In this document: piece by piece, positions 39,323 through 48,170 of the stretch
How the letters are laid out: each line of letters starts with the position of its first letter
How positions within the stretch are numbered: position 1 is the stretch's first letter
NCBI RefSeq assembly: GCF_023952475.1
Contig: NZ_JALHRX010000014.1
Coordinates: 62,001 to 126,000, forward strand
DNA from: Cupriavidus sp. WGlv3
GTDB lineage: Bacteria > Pseudomonadota > Gammaproteobacteria > Burkholderiales > Burkholderiaceae
Length of the DNA stretch: 64,000 nt
Direction of reading: 5' to 3'
The notes under the pieces: model-generated
Told to the model about the DNA's origin: nothing
Database searches by the model: none
The model's input: only the letters and a program-made list of their open reading frames with translations
Made by a program: the position numbers and the translations under genes

Positions 39323-40315
39323 TCAATCCAGCCGAATATTGTTTTCCTTGATCACATTGCCCCAGTACGCCTGGTCGGCACGCGTCGTCGCCGCGAAAGC
39401 CGCCGGCTGCGTGGTCTTGACGATCAGTCCCAGGTCCCCCAGCCGCTGGCGGATGTCGGGCGCAGCCATCACCGTTTCCACGTCGGCCGAGATCTTGTCG
39501 ACGATGGCCTGCGGCGTGCCGGCCGTGGTGAACAGGCCCAGCCACGCCGGGCCGTCCAGGCCCTTGTAGCCGAGTTCCTGGAAGGTGGGGACATCGGGCA
39601 GCATCGGTGCGCGGGTGTTGCCGGTCACTGCCAGCGGCTGCAGCTTGCCGGTGCGCGCATGCTGGCGCACCGTCATCGGCGACAGCGTGCCCAGCGAGAT
39701 CTGGCCGCCGATCAGGTCGGTGGCGATCGGCGCTTCGCCCTTGTAAGGCACGTGGACCAGCTGGGCGCCGGCATTCTTCAGGAACACCTGCATGTAGAGG
39801 TGGGCGCCGGTGCCGATGCCATAGGTGCCATAGGAAAACTTGTCCGGCTGGGACTTGGCCTGGGCCACCATTTGCGGCAGCGTGCGCGGCATGGCGCTGC
39901 TGGCGGTCAGCACCAGGCTGGAGGTGCACAGCTGGCCGATCGCGGTCAGGTCGCGCAGCGGGTCGAACGGCGGCTTCGCCACCATATAAGGGGTCTGCAC
40001 CAGGCTGGGCAGGCCGAGCAGGAGCGTGTAGCCGTCCGGCTGCGCCTTGGCGACCACGTCGGCGCCGATCATGCCGCCCACGCCGGGACGGTTCTCGACG
40101 ATCACCGGGCGCTGCCACAGCTTGCCCAGCGGGTCACCCAGCGCGCGCGCCAGCACGTCGGTGGCGCCGCCGGGCGGGTAGGGCACGACCAGCCGCACCG
40201 GACGCGCCGGCCAGGACTGCTGGGCCCGGGCCGGGCCGATGCCCAGGGTTGAAGCGGCGGCGGCCAGGGATCCGGCTCCCAGCCAGTGCAGGGCCTTGCG
40301 GCGGTCGGCTTGCAT
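39323..40315 (-). CDS. Bug/TctC-type periplasmic substrate-binding protein (second)
   Basis: 330 aa. Tat-type signal (MQADRRKALHWLGAGSLAAA, twin Arg at 5-6, cleavage after ARA near residue 31), then PVRLVVPYPPGGATDVLARAL, VENRPGVGGMIGADVVAKA and HVPYKGEAPIATDLIGGQI. The ATG at 40315 has GGAGGAAACACC immediately upstream; the longer frame to 40429 has no signal. No TctAB permease is adjacent. It is convergent with the GntR gene, so its regulation is probably separate. Confidence 0.9.
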   Translation of the reverse strand: MQADRRKALHWLGAGSLAAAASTLGIGPARAQQSWPARPVRLVVPYPPGGATDVLARALGDPLGKLWQRPVIVENRPGVGGMIGADVVAKAQPDGYTLLLGLPSLVQTPYMVAKPPFDPLRDLTAIGQLCTSSLVLTASSAMPRTLPQMVAQAKSQPDKFSYGTYGIGTGAHLYMQVFLKNAGAQLVHVPYKGEAPIATDLIGGQISLGTLSPMTVRQHARTGKLQPLAVTGNTRAPMLPDVPTFQELGYKGLDGPAWLGLFTTAGTPQAIVDKISADVETVMAAPDIRQRLGDLGLIVKTTQPAAFAATTRADQAYWGNVIKENNIRLD

Positions 40316-40612
40316 GGTGTTTCCTCCAGTGGTTGACGTCGTGTCGGCAGGCGGCCCTGGCGTAGGTGGATCGGTGCGCCGGTGGCCACGGCAAGGCGCA
40401 GCGTACGAGGCCGCGATGCGTCGAGGCATCGGCGGGATGGACGAAAACGGTGGGGAGTAGTTACCCGGATCGGGTTTGCGCAGGAGGGGATGCTGGATGC
40501 GGGCCGCGCCGCAATCCGAACCGCGGCATCGCTTATGATGGCGCCGCCGCTGCGGGCGCGTTCAGTCAGTCCGGTCCGTGCGGCGCTTGATCCATTTCCT
40601 GCTTGAACCCTC

Positions 40613-41056
40613 ATGGCTCGCCTGAAACTCGACCTGCCCGCCGACCAGCTTTGCTACGCCACGCACCTCACTGTGCGCGTGACGGACATCAATTCGGCCA
40701 ACCACCTTGCCAATGATTCGATGATCTCAATGATTTCGGAGGCGCGGGCGCGGTTCCTGTTCGAATTCGGCAGCGAGGATGTGCGCGAGGAAGGCGTCGG
40801 CATCATCGTCACCGACCTGGCGACGATGTACCGCAACGAGGCCCATGCGCGCGACCAGTTGCTGTTCGAGGTGGGCGTGATGGACTTCAACAAGTACGGC
40901 GGCGACATCATCTTCCGCATTACGCGGCCGGCCGATGGCGCGTTGATCGCGATGGCCAAGTCGGGCTTTGTCTTCTTCGACTACGTGGCCAAGCGGGTGG
41001 TGGCGATGCCGGCGGGATTCGCCGGGCGCTTCCCGAAGGTGAACTGGGTGGAATAG
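40613..41056 (+). CDS. Hotdog-fold acyl-CoA thioesterase
   Basis: 147 aa. It follows the YbgC/4-hydroxybenzoyl-CoA thioesterase pattern: an opening strand with VRVTDINSANHLAND, helix MISEARARFLFEFG, and strands around TDLATMYRNEAHARDQLLFEVGV. The usual catalytic Asp-x-x-x-x-x-H is recast as DINSANHLAND; activity should be retained if Asp/Asn at those sites act as in the acyl-CoA thioesterases. It stands alone between divergent and convergent genes. Confidence 0.82.
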   Translation: MARLKLDLPADQLCYATHLTVRVTDINSANHLANDSMISMISEARARFLFEFGSEDVREEGVGIIVTDLATMYRNEAHARDQLLFEVGVMDFNKYGGDIIFRITRPADGALIAMAKSGFVFFDYVAKRVVAMPAGFAGRFPKVNWVE

Positions 41057-41110
41057 CCGCTGGCGTGGCGCGGTCCGCAGACAGCGCCACCTGTTTGGGA
41101 AGGAGCCGGC

Positions 41111-42010
41111 TCAGGCCTTGCGCTCGCCGCCAAGCGCCTCGGTCAGGTCGACCAGCATGCCGGACAGCTCGCCGGCCATCATGGTGAAGTCCGCGTCGAA
41201 GCGCTCGTCTTCATCGTGCGCGGTGCCGTCGGCCTGTTCCTTGATCACGTCGAGCGGCGCGACTTTCTTGACCACCAGCCCGTCGGTCAGCACGAACGAG
41301 ACGCGGTCGTTCCAGGTCATCGCCAGGCGCGTGCAGCGCTTGCCGGCGGCGATATGGCGGCGCAGGTCTTCGGGGTCGAGCGGGTGGCGCACGTAGCGGA
41401 CCGTGGCCTTGCTTTCGGCGCCGGACTGCAGCTCGATTTCCTGGTCGACGGTAAAGCCGGCGGGGGCCGCATCGCCGGCCAGCCATTCGGTCATGGCCGC
41501 CACCGGCGACTGGTTGACGTGCAGGTTGATCAACGGCAGCGGGTCCAGCGCCTTGAACAGCATGCCGCGCACTTCATCGGCCTTGGCCGCGGCGGCGGCA
41601 TCGATGGCGAGCCAGCCGTTGTCAGGATCGATCCATACGCGCGTGTCGCGACGGATGCTGAAGGCGCGCGGCAGCAGCTCTTCGGTGACCTGCTCCTTCA
41701 GTTCCTTCATTTGCTTGCGGCCCGGCTTGTAGCCTTGCTGCTCTTCGATCTCGGCGGCGCGGGCGCGCGTGACCTGGTTGACCACGGTGGTGGGCAGCAG
41801 CTTCTTTTCGGTGCGCAGCGTCAGCAGCATCTGGCGGCCGACGGTGTGGACCAGCTGGCCGTTGTCGCGCGGCGAGGCCCAGCCCTGCGTCTGCATCTCG
41901 AGGCTGGTGCCGGGAAAGAAGGCGTGCTTTGCCAGGCTGGCTTCGACCTCGTCGGCGCTGGGCGACCACGGGGCGGAGAAACGATGGACCTGCAGATTCT
42001 TGAACCACAT
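41111..42010 (-). CDS. rdgC: Recombination-associated protein RdgC
   Basis: 299 aa; a ring-forming, non-sequence-specific DNA-binding protein that limits RecA and replication-fork breakage. The start MWFKNLQVHRFSAPW is diagnostic, followed by MQTQGWASPRDNGQLVHT and a Lys/Glu-rich helical arm (KPGRKQMKELKEQV). The start at 42010 was chosen because the longer frame extends into unrelated upstream sequence. Stand-alone transcription unit. Confidence 0.95.
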   Translation of the reverse strand: MWFKNLQVHRFSAPWSPSADEVEASLAKHAFFPGTSLEMQTQGWASPRDNGQLVHTVGRQMLLTLRTEKKLLPTTVVNQVTRARAAEIEEQQGYKPGRKQMKELKEQVTEELLPRAFSIRRDTRVWIDPDNGWLAIDAAAAAKADEVRGMLFKALDPLPLINLHVNQSPVAAMTEWLAGDAAPAGFTVDQEIELQSGAESKATVRYVRHPLDPEDLRRHIAAGKRCTRLAMTWNDRVSFVLTDGLVVKKVAPLDVIKEQADGTAHDEDERFDADFTMMAGELSGMLVDLTEALGGERKA

Positions 42011-42120
42011 GGGGAATTCGGCCAAAGGGACGAATTCTATCCGCTCGCGACGCGCGGCCGCGAAAAAGTGGGCCGCCGCACGGCACATGGGCCGCGCGGC
42101 GGATGACCGCAAGCCCCGCT

Positions 42121-42699
42121 TTACAGGTCGAGCCTGGTGATCTTGCTGCCTTCGAAGCTCAGGCCCGCCATCAGGCCGGCATTGGTCAGCACGAAGCCGA
42201 CGATGGGCTGCTGCGCGGTGTTGGTGTCGAGCACGCCGTTTGCGCCAATCGTGGCCAGCGCGACGGTGGCATCCACGCCCGCGGTCCAGCCGCTGCTGCG
42301 CACGAACTTGTCGTAGGCGTCCTGCGTCATGAACATCAGGATCACGGCCTTGGACTGCGCCCCGATCTGCCAGCCGACCGAGCCGGAGACCAGCCGGTAA
42401 TAGCCGCGCGTGCCGCCACCCGAGCGCAGCGCGCCGTCGCCATACTCGCCGCCGACGATAAAGCCCGCCGACAGGGTCTTCGGGAACACCAGGATGCCGC
42501 GCGCGCGGCTGCCCAGCTCGCGCGAACCGTTGACCGAGCTGTACAGGCGCGACAGCGTGGCGTCCGCGCCGGAATCCAGTTCACGCCGGCGCGCGGCCTT
42601 GTCGGCGGGCGCGTCGGGCTTGGTGGTGGTGCACGCGCCGGTGGCCAGCGTGCCGAGGGCCAGACCCGCGCTGGCCGAAAGGAAGGTTCGACGTTTCAT
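42121..42699 (-). CDS. SYLF-domain (YSC84-type) lipoprotein
   Basis: 192 aa. The signal MKRRTFLSASAGLALGTLATGAC ends in a Cys (residue 23) with a TGAC rather than canonical lipobox, so lipidation is probable but not certain. The mature part is a SYLF lipid-binding domain: SRLYSSVNGSRELGSRARGILVF, VGGEYGDGAL, GYYRLVSGSVGWQIGAQSKA and VLTNAGLMAGLSFEGSKITRL. SYLF proteins bind phosphoinositide or acidic lipids in eukaryotes; the bacterial role is unclear. It follows rdgC on the same strand with a 110-bp gap. Confidence 0.85.
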   Translation of the reverse strand: MKRRTFLSASAGLALGTLATGACTTTKPDAPADKAARRRELDSGADATLSRLYSSVNGSRELGSRARGILVFPKTLSAGFIVGGEYGDGALRSGGGTRGYYRLVSGSVGWQIGAQSKAVILMFMTQDAYDKFVRSSGWTAGVDATVALATIGANGVLDTNTAQQPIVGFVLTNAGLMAGLSFEGSKITRLDL

Positions 42700-42914
42700 C
42701 TCGTCTCCTTGGTGTTGTTGTCGCCTTTGAAGCATAGGCGCCGAAATCACCCGGGCAAATGATTCAGGACAACGAGTCGTTTCCATTTGTGACGAAGGTG
42801 GTGCAAGACGGCCGTTCGCGGCAAGAATAATGGGCCTTGCGCCCGGTACGTCCCATGGCTGGCTTATGGCTACCATGTGACCGTCGCTGCGCCGTCACCG
42901 CATCTTGATGAGTC

Positions 42915-43328
42915 ATGAAGAAACTTCTCACTGCCTTGCCGCTGCTTCTGCTGGCCGCCTGCGCCTCCCAGCCCCCGGGGATTTCCACTGACGCCGCGGC
43001 ATCGGCTCCGGCGGCCGACACCGGCAGCGAATGGCAGACCCTGCGCGCCAAATACATGGATTGCACGCAGAAGAAGGCCAACGACAACCTGTCGGCCAAG
43101 GGCCAGTCCAAAGACGTGGCCGACCTGGCGCTGTCGGCGTGCCAGCCGGAACTGGACGCGATGCACCAGTCGTTCCGCAGTTATCTCAATGCACAGATGT
43201 CGTCGTCACACGGCAAGAGCAGCGCGCGCCAGGCTGCGGCGCGCGTGACCAGCGACACCCGCGACAAGGCGCGCAATTACCTGGTGCGCTACGTCGAGCG
43301 CGAGCGCTACCTGGCCCGCCAGAACTGA
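42915..43328 (+). CDS. Small lipoprotein, unknown
   Basis: 137 aa with a clear lipoprotein signal: MKKLLTALPLLLLAACASQ, lipobox LAAC with Cys16. The mature protein has a Ser/Ala/Pro-rich linker, then a helical domain with a CxxxxxxxxxxxxxxxC-like pair (MDCTQKKANDN ... LSACQPELD) and a basic Arg-rich end. Not recognised. It diverges from the SYLF gene and converges on the aldo/keto reductase gene. Confidence 0.75.
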   Translation: MKKLLTALPLLLLAACASQPPGISTDAAASAPAADTGSEWQTLRAKYMDCTQKKANDNLSAKGQSKDVADLALSACQPELDAMHQSFRSYLNAQMSSSHGKSSARQAAARVTSDTRDKARNYLVRYVERERYLARQN

Positions 43329-43347
43329 CGGCGGGCCCGCCGCCGGC

Positions 43348-44133
43348 TCAGAGCATTTCCAGCGGCGCCGGGCCGTCGGGCGGCGGGAAGATGCGGTCGA
43401 TCTCGGCCAGCTGCGCCGGCGACAATGTCTTCGACAGCGCCTCCAGGTTTTCCTGCAGGCGCTCGCGCCGGCTGGTCTTGGGGATGGCGATGACGCCGTC
43501 CTGCGCCAGCAGCCACGCCAGTGCCGCCTGTGCCGCGCTCATGCCGTGGTCGCGCGCGAAGCGCTTGAGCCCGGGATGGCCCAGCAGGCGCGACTGCTCG
43601 ATCGGGGAATAGGCCATCACCGGCACGCCGCGCTGGCGCAGCCACGGCAACAGGTCCCCGCGGCCGCCGCCCGGCACGTCCCACAATTCCTGCATATCGG
43701 ACAGGTCCAGGTTGCTGACGCCCCAGTGGCGGATCTTGCCGTCGCGCTGCAGCGCCTCCATGGCCTGCACGGTCTCTTCCAGCGGCACGCCGCCGCGCCA
43801 GTGCAACAGGTACAGGTCGATGCGGTCGGTGCCCAGCCGCTGCAGGCTGCGCTCGCACGCCTGCACCGTGCCGCGCCGGCTGGCGTTGAACGGGTAGACC
43901 TTGCTGACCAGGAAGGCCTGGTCGCGCCGGCCGGAGATGGCCTCGCCGATCATGGCCTCGGACTGGCCCTCGCCGTACATCTCGGCGGTATCGATCAGGC
44001 GCAGGCCCAGGTCCAGCCCCAGGCGCAGCGTGGCAATTTCTTCCGCGCGCGCGGCGGGCGACTCGCCCATATTCCATGTGCCCATGCCGAGCGCCGGGAC
44101 GCGCTGGCCGTCGGGCAGGGTGACTTGCTTCAT
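43348..44133 (-). CDS. Aldo/keto reductase
   Basis: 261 aa NADPH-dependent oxidoreductase with a TIM barrel. The catalytic tetrad is complete: Asp48 (IDTAEMYGEG), Tyr53, Lys78 (LVSKVYPFN) and His111 (LYLLHWRGG). Near the C-terminus the nucleotide-binding IPKTSRRERLQENLEAL is present. The start at 44133 begins MKQVTLPDGQRVPALGMGTW, as in the family; the frame is open further upstream without similarity. Substrate unknown. Confidence 0.9.
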   Translation of the reverse strand: MKQVTLPDGQRVPALGMGTWNMGESPAARAEEIATLRLGLDLGLRLIDTAEMYGEGQSEAMIGEAISGRRDQAFLVSKVYPFNASRRGTVQACERSLQRLGTDRIDLYLLHWRGGVPLEETVQAMEALQRDGKIRHWGVSNLDLSDMQELWDVPGGGRGDLLPWLRQRGVPVMAYSPIEQSRLLGHPGLKRFARDHGMSAAQAALAWLLAQDGVIAIPKTSRRERLQENLEALSKTLSPAQLAEIDRIFPPPDGPAPLEML

Positions 44134-44233
44134 CGCTTGGCTTCCAGGTTGGCCGGGGCCGGGCGCCCGGCGGCACCCAACCACACTAGTTAACAACACC
44201 GGCAATGTACAACCCGCGCGCGCCGGGAATGCT

Positions 44234-44355
44234 TCAAACCAGTCCGGTCAGAAAATACAGCGCGATGACGAAGAACACCGCGCCGGTCTTGATCAGCGTG
44301 ACCGCGAAGATATCGCGGTAGGACTCGCGGTGGCTGCTGCCATTACGATCAGGAG
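44234..44355 (-). pseudogene. C-terminal remnant of a membrane protein
   Basis: Read on the minus strand, about 35 codons ending at 44234 translate to RESYRDIFAVTLIKTG followed by a fully hydrophobic helix AVFFVIALYFLTGLV and a stop, a typical last membrane segment of a transporter. There is no start codon, and the frame is closed by an upstream in-frame stop near 44355, so only the tail of a gene survives. The parent family was not identified. It sits between the aldo/keto reductase and tautomerase genes. Confidence 0.5.
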
Positions 44356-44365
44356 CTGGTCACGT

Positions 44366-44758
44366 TCACCGGTGCTGGTGGCGATACTCCTGCGTGCGCC
44401 CGCCGTAGCCATAGGCCGCGGCGCGGGCGTCGATCACATGGACGTAGGAGACCGGATGCAGCTTGCCCAGCAGGCCGGACATGGTCTCGAACACGGCCGC
44501 GATGAACTGCGCCTTCTCCGCCTTGGTGTTGGTTTCATCGGTCACGCTGATATCCAGGTGGAAGGCATTGCGGCCCTGCACGGACAGCGGCGCGTCGGCG
44601 ATGATCCAGCTGTCGTGCGGGATGTACTGGACCGTCACGGCGATGACGTCGCGCTGCTTGCCGAGCACGCGCTCGGTCAGGTCGGCGATGGCCCTGGCGC
44701 TGCGGCGGGTGAGGTCGGCATCGGGCTGGCCGGACAGGTGCAGGACGATGTGGGGCAT
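44366..44758 (-). CDS. Tautomerase-superfamily protein
   Basis: 130 aa. After removal of Met the N-terminus is Pro (MPHIVLHLSGQPDA), the catalytic base of 4-oxalocrotonate tautomerase-type enzymes. It is double the length of a minimal tautomerase: the first 62 residues form one unit and the second includes GRNAFHLDISVTDETNTKAEKAQFI, as in MSAD/cis-CAAD-like or DUF1904-type fused forms. The start has AAGGAG upstream. It is divergent from a LysR regulator with a 131-bp gap, so it is probably that regulator's target. Confidence 0.85.
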   Translation of the reverse strand: MPHIVLHLSGQPDADLTRRSARAIADLTERVLGKQRDVIAVTVQYIPHDSWIIADAPLSVQGRNAFHLDISVTDETNTKAEKAQFIAAVFETMSGLLGKLHPVSYVHVIDARAAAYGYGGRTQEYRHQHR

Positions 44759-44889
44759 GGCGGGCTCCTTGGGTTTGAGCGGTTTGGTGAAGCCATGGTA
44801 GGGCGTGGTGTAGTATCGGAAAAGCGGGAATAACCGATGCCTTCCATCGGCTATGCCGAAATGATTCCAACCCTGCCTGGAGGCTTGCC

Positions 44890-45762
44890 ATGCGTGGCTT
44901 CGACACCGACCAGTTGCGCACCTTCGTGACGGTTGCCGACAGCGGCAGCCTGTCGGCCGCGGCGCCCAGGCTGTTCCTCTCGCAGTCATCGGTCAGCGAG
45001 CAACTGCGCAAGCTGGAAGAGCGCGCCGGCGTGCCGCTGCTGACGCGCGGCCGCCACGGCGCGCAGCCGACACCGGCCGGGCAGCGGCTGCTGGCGCACG
45101 CGCGGCGCATCCTTGACCTGAATGAGCTGGCCTTGCAGGAGCTGCGCGGCCACGCGCTGGAAGGCGAGTTGCGCCTGGCGGTGACCGACTATTTCCGCCC
45201 CGGCGAGATTGCCGGCATGCTGCGGCGCCTGCGCGAGCGCTATCCGTACCTGCGCCTGCACGTGACGGTGATGAAGAGCGCGGCGATCGATGCCGCCGCC
45301 GAGCGTGACACCTTCGATATCGGCCTCAGCATGCGACTGCCAGGGACGCGCGGGCCGGCCGCGCGTGGCACAGTGCTGCGTCGCGAGCCCCTCGCCTGGG
45401 TCGCGGCACCGGCCGAGGCCGACAGCCTGCCGGCGACCCTGCCACTGGTGCTGCTGCCCGATACCTGTTCGCTGCACCAGTACGTGGTGCAGCGGCTGCT
45501 GCGCAAGCGGGTGCCGTTCGAGATCGCGCACTCCGCGTCCGGCGTGGCCGGACTGCATCTGGCGCTGGCGGCGGGGCTGGGCGTGTCATGCCTGAACGCG
45601 TCGGCGATCGGGCCGGGCGTGGCGCCGCTGGACGCCGCCACCGTCGCGCGGCTGGGATTGCCGCGGCTGCCCGAAGCGGAGTTCTTTCTTCTGCCAGCGC
45701 GGCGAGGGGAGTCGGCCTTCATTGCGCAAGCGCGCGATGCGCTGGCTGCACAACTGGCCTAG
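44890..45762 (+). CDS. LysR-family regulator (divergent to tautomerase)
   Basis: 290 aa. N-terminal winged HTH (about residues 5-65): FDTDQLRTFVTVADSGSLSAA, LSQSSVSEQLRKLEERAGVPLL and a Thr-Pro-Ala-Gly turn. The C-terminal ligand domain begins near ELRLAVTDYF. Its divergent partner, the tautomerase gene, suggests it responds to a substrate of that enzyme, a typical LysR arrangement. The gene ends 176 bp before the TonB receptor. Confidence 0.9.
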   Translation: MRGFDTDQLRTFVTVADSGSLSAAAPRLFLSQSSVSEQLRKLEERAGVPLLTRGRHGAQPTPAGQRLLAHARRILDLNELALQELRGHALEGELRLAVTDYFRPGEIAGMLRRLRERYPYLRLHVTVMKSAAIDAAAERDTFDIGLSMRLPGTRGPAARGTVLRREPLAWVAAPAEADSLPATLPLVLLPDTCSLHQYVVQRLLRKRVPFEIAHSASGVAGLHLALAAGLGVSCLNASAIGPGVAPLDAATVARLGLPRLPEAEFFLLPARRGESAFIAQARDALAAQLA

Positions 45763-45840
45763 CGGGGCCGCTCCAAGTCAGAAAAGGATCACAAATCGGC
45801 CGACGCCAGTGGGTGCGTTGTGTTGAAAGCAACATATCCG

Positions 45841-45867
45841 GATTGGGAATAGGAATAATTCGCAATC
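45841..45867. promoter_or_regulatory. Inverted repeat upstream of TonB receptor (Fur-box-like)
   Basis: GATTGGGAAT (45841-45850) and ATTCGCAATC (45858-45867), 9 of 10 arm positions complementary, around AGGAATA. It lies about 70 bp before the receptor start in an A/T-rich promoter region and overlaps short GAATA/ATAATT hexamers resembling degenerate Fur-box units. Iron control is inferred from the gene and this dyad. Confidence 0.4.
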
Positions 45868-45938
45868 TCGTTGACCATGACAATTCCGTAATCGATAATT
45901 CGCCGGCTTTTTCAAGTTATTACAGTCGATTACAGGCC

Positions 45939-48044
45939 ATGAGAATAAAACTTCACCCGATATGTGCCGCGGTGGCGGGGAGCTTCGTTTTTCAACCGAT
46001 GCTGGTGTGGGCGCAGTCCACACCGGCGACGCCGGCGCAGTTGCCGGAGGTCACCGTCAAGGCGGACGTCAGCCGTGAGCTGGGCGCGGGCTACAACCCG
46101 CCCAACGCGGTCAGCGCGACCAAGACCGAAGCGCCGCTGCGCGACGTGCCGCAAACCGTCAACGTGGTCACCGCCGAGGTCATGCGCGACCAGCACGCCA
46201 CCTCGATGCAGGACGCGCTGAAGAACGTGCCGGGCGTGTCGTTCTCGCACGGCGACGGACAGCGCGACCAGGTCTCGATCCGCGGCTTCACCGCCATCGC
46301 CGACCAGTTCGTCGACGGCATCCGCGACGATGCGCTGTACTTCCGCGACATGTCCAACGTCGACCGGGTCGAAGTCATCAAGGGACCGGCCGCGGTGCTG
46401 TACGGGCGCGGTTCATCGGGCGGCCTGATCAACCGCGTGACCAAGAAGCCGGGCATCGACGTCACCGACTTCGCGCTCAGCTACGGAATGTGGGCCGACC
46501 GCCGCGCCGAAGCCGACGTTGGCCGCGTGTTCGCCGACGGCGCCGCGGCGTTCCGTATCACGGGCGCGGTGCAGAAGGCCAACAGCTACCGCTCGCAGCA
46601 GTTCCTGGACCGCGCTGCGATCGCGCCGTCGCTGGAGCTGCGCGTCGCGCCCGAGACCACCGTGCTGTTCCAGGCCGACTACCTGGAAGACCGCCGCGTC
46701 ACCGACTTCGGCATCCCGGCGTACCGCGGGCGGCCGGTGGACGTGCCCGCGTCGCGCTACTACGGCGCGGCCAACGCGCGCGACGCCGACTACTCGCAGT
46801 CGCGTGTGTTCTCCGGCACCGCCACGATCAACCATCGCTTCAATGAGAACTGGTCGATCCGCAATGCCACGCGCTACTACCACTACTCGCTCGACCGCAA
46901 CAACACGCTGACCGCCGCGGTCAACGAAGCGGCGCAGACCCTGACCATGAACCACGGCAATGTCCGCCGTGAGGAACATGGCTGGTTCAACCAGACCGAC
47001 CTGATCCAGAAGGCGACGATCCTCGGCACCAAGCACGAGATCCTGTACGGCATGGAGATCGGCCAGCAGAACAAGGACCAGATCAACAACACCAAGCCGG
47101 TGCCGGGCACCTTCGACCTGTTCAACCCGGTGCTGCCGGTGCTGCCGCGCCTGGCGCCGGGCAACCCGACCACCTCGAACCTGGGCATCTTCGACACGCT
47201 GGCGTTCTACACCCAGGACATGATCACCTTCAGCGAGCAGTGGAAGGCGCTGGTCGGGGTGCGCTACGACAACTTCCAGCAGGAAACCCGCAACCGCATC
47301 GCCGGCCAGCGCGACCTGTCGCGCAGCGACTCCGCCTGGAGCCCGCGTGCCGGCCTGGTGTGGCAGCCGAGCAAGACCCAGTCGTACTACGTGTCGTGGA
47401 GCAAGTCGTTCCAGCCGTCGGGCGAGGCCTTTGCGCTGGCGGCCAACAATGCCGACCTGTCGCCGGAGACCACCAACAACACCGAGGTGGGCGCCAAATA
47501 CGACTGGCTGAACGGCAAGGCCAGCACCACGATCTCGCTGTTCCGCCTGGAGCGCAGCAATATCAAGGTCGCCAACGCCACCAACACGGCGTTGCTGCCG
47601 ATCGGCGAGCAGCGCACCGACGGCGTGGAACTCTCCGGCGCGGCCGAGCTGGGTAGCGGCTGGCGCATGCTGGCCGGCTACGCCTACCTGGACGCCACCA
47701 TCACCAAGTCCAGCGCCGCGCTGCAAGGCAAGCGCGCCACCATCACGCCGCGCCACTCCGGCAACCTGTGGGTGACCAAGGACCTGGGCCACGGCTTCGG
47801 TGTCGGCCTCGGCGCCAACCTGGTCGGTGCGCGCTATGCCGACCCGCAGAACACCGTGACCCTGCCCGGCTACGTCACCGCCGACGCGATGGCCTGGTAC
47901 CGCCGCGGTGCCTTCGAGGCCCAGCTGAACGTGTACAACCTGTTCGACAAGGGCTACATCGTCTCGGCGCACGGCACCAACGCCAACCTGAACATGCCGG
48001 GCGCTCCGCGCAGCGTCATGGCCACCCTGCGCTACCGCATGTAA
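45939..48044 (+). CDS. TonB-dependent siderophore receptor
   Basis: 701 aa outer-membrane receptor importing a ferric siderophore with TonB energy. Signal peptide (MRIKLHPICAAVAGSFVFQP ... VWA, cleavage before QSTPAT, near residue 26), plug domain with a TonB-box-like LPEVTVKAD, RDVPQTVNVVTAEVM, NVPGVSFSHGDGQRDQVSIRGF and the FhuA-type IKGPAAVLYGRGSSGGLINRVTKKP, then a 22-strand barrel. The last residues are TLRYRM: a Met instead of the aromatic residue that normally ends outer-membrane barrels. The ATG at 45939 was chosen because the signal peptide starts there. A bidirectional terminator follows. Confidence 0.92.
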   Translation: MRIKLHPICAAVAGSFVFQPMLVWAQSTPATPAQLPEVTVKADVSRELGAGYNPPNAVSATKTEAPLRDVPQTVNVVTAEVMRDQHATSMQDALKNVPGVSFSHGDGQRDQVSIRGFTAIADQFVDGIRDDALYFRDMSNVDRVEVIKGPAAVLYGRGSSGGLINRVTKKPGIDVTDFALSYGMWADRRAEADVGRVFADGAAAFRITGAVQKANSYRSQQFLDRAAIAPSLELRVAPETTVLFQADYLEDRRVTDFGIPAYRGRPVDVPASRYYGAANARDADYSQSRVFSGTATINHRFNENWSIRNATRYYHYSLDRNNTLTAAVNEAAQTLTMNHGNVRREEHGWFNQTDLIQKATILGTKHEILYGMEIGQQNKDQINNTKPVPGTFDLFNPVLPVLPRLAPGNPTTSNLGIFDTLAFYTQDMITFSEQWKALVGVRYDNFQQETRNRIAGQRDLSRSDSAWSPRAGLVWQPSKTQSYYVSWSKSFQPSGEAFALAANNADLSPETTNNTEVGAKYDWLNGKASTTISLFRLERSNIKVANATNTALLPIGEQRTDGVELSGAAELGSGWRMLAGYAYLDATITKSSAALQGKRATITPRHSGNLWVTKDLGHGFGVGLGANLVGARYADPQNTVTLPGYVTADAMAWYRRGAFEAQLNVYNLFDKGYIVSAHGTNANLNMPGAPRSVMATLRYRM

Positions 48045-48061
48045 AGCGCAGCATCGGGGAC

Positions 48062-48100
48062 AAAAAAACCGGGCGGTTCCTCACCGCCCGGTTTTTTTTT
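48062..48100. terminator. Bidirectional rho-independent terminator
   Basis: Perfect 11-bp stem AACCGGGCGGT/ACCGCCCGGTT (48067-48077, 48083-48093) with a 5-nt loop, flanked by an A-run on the left (48062-48068) and nine or more T residues on the right (48092-48100). It can end transcription from both the TonB receptor and the convergent DUF2147 gene. Confidence 0.9.
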
Positions 48101-48170
48101 CGCCTGCTGTTTCTTCTTCGGCCGGTCACGCAACCGCATGCCCCGGAGAAACCCTGAGTGCCGGCAGCGC

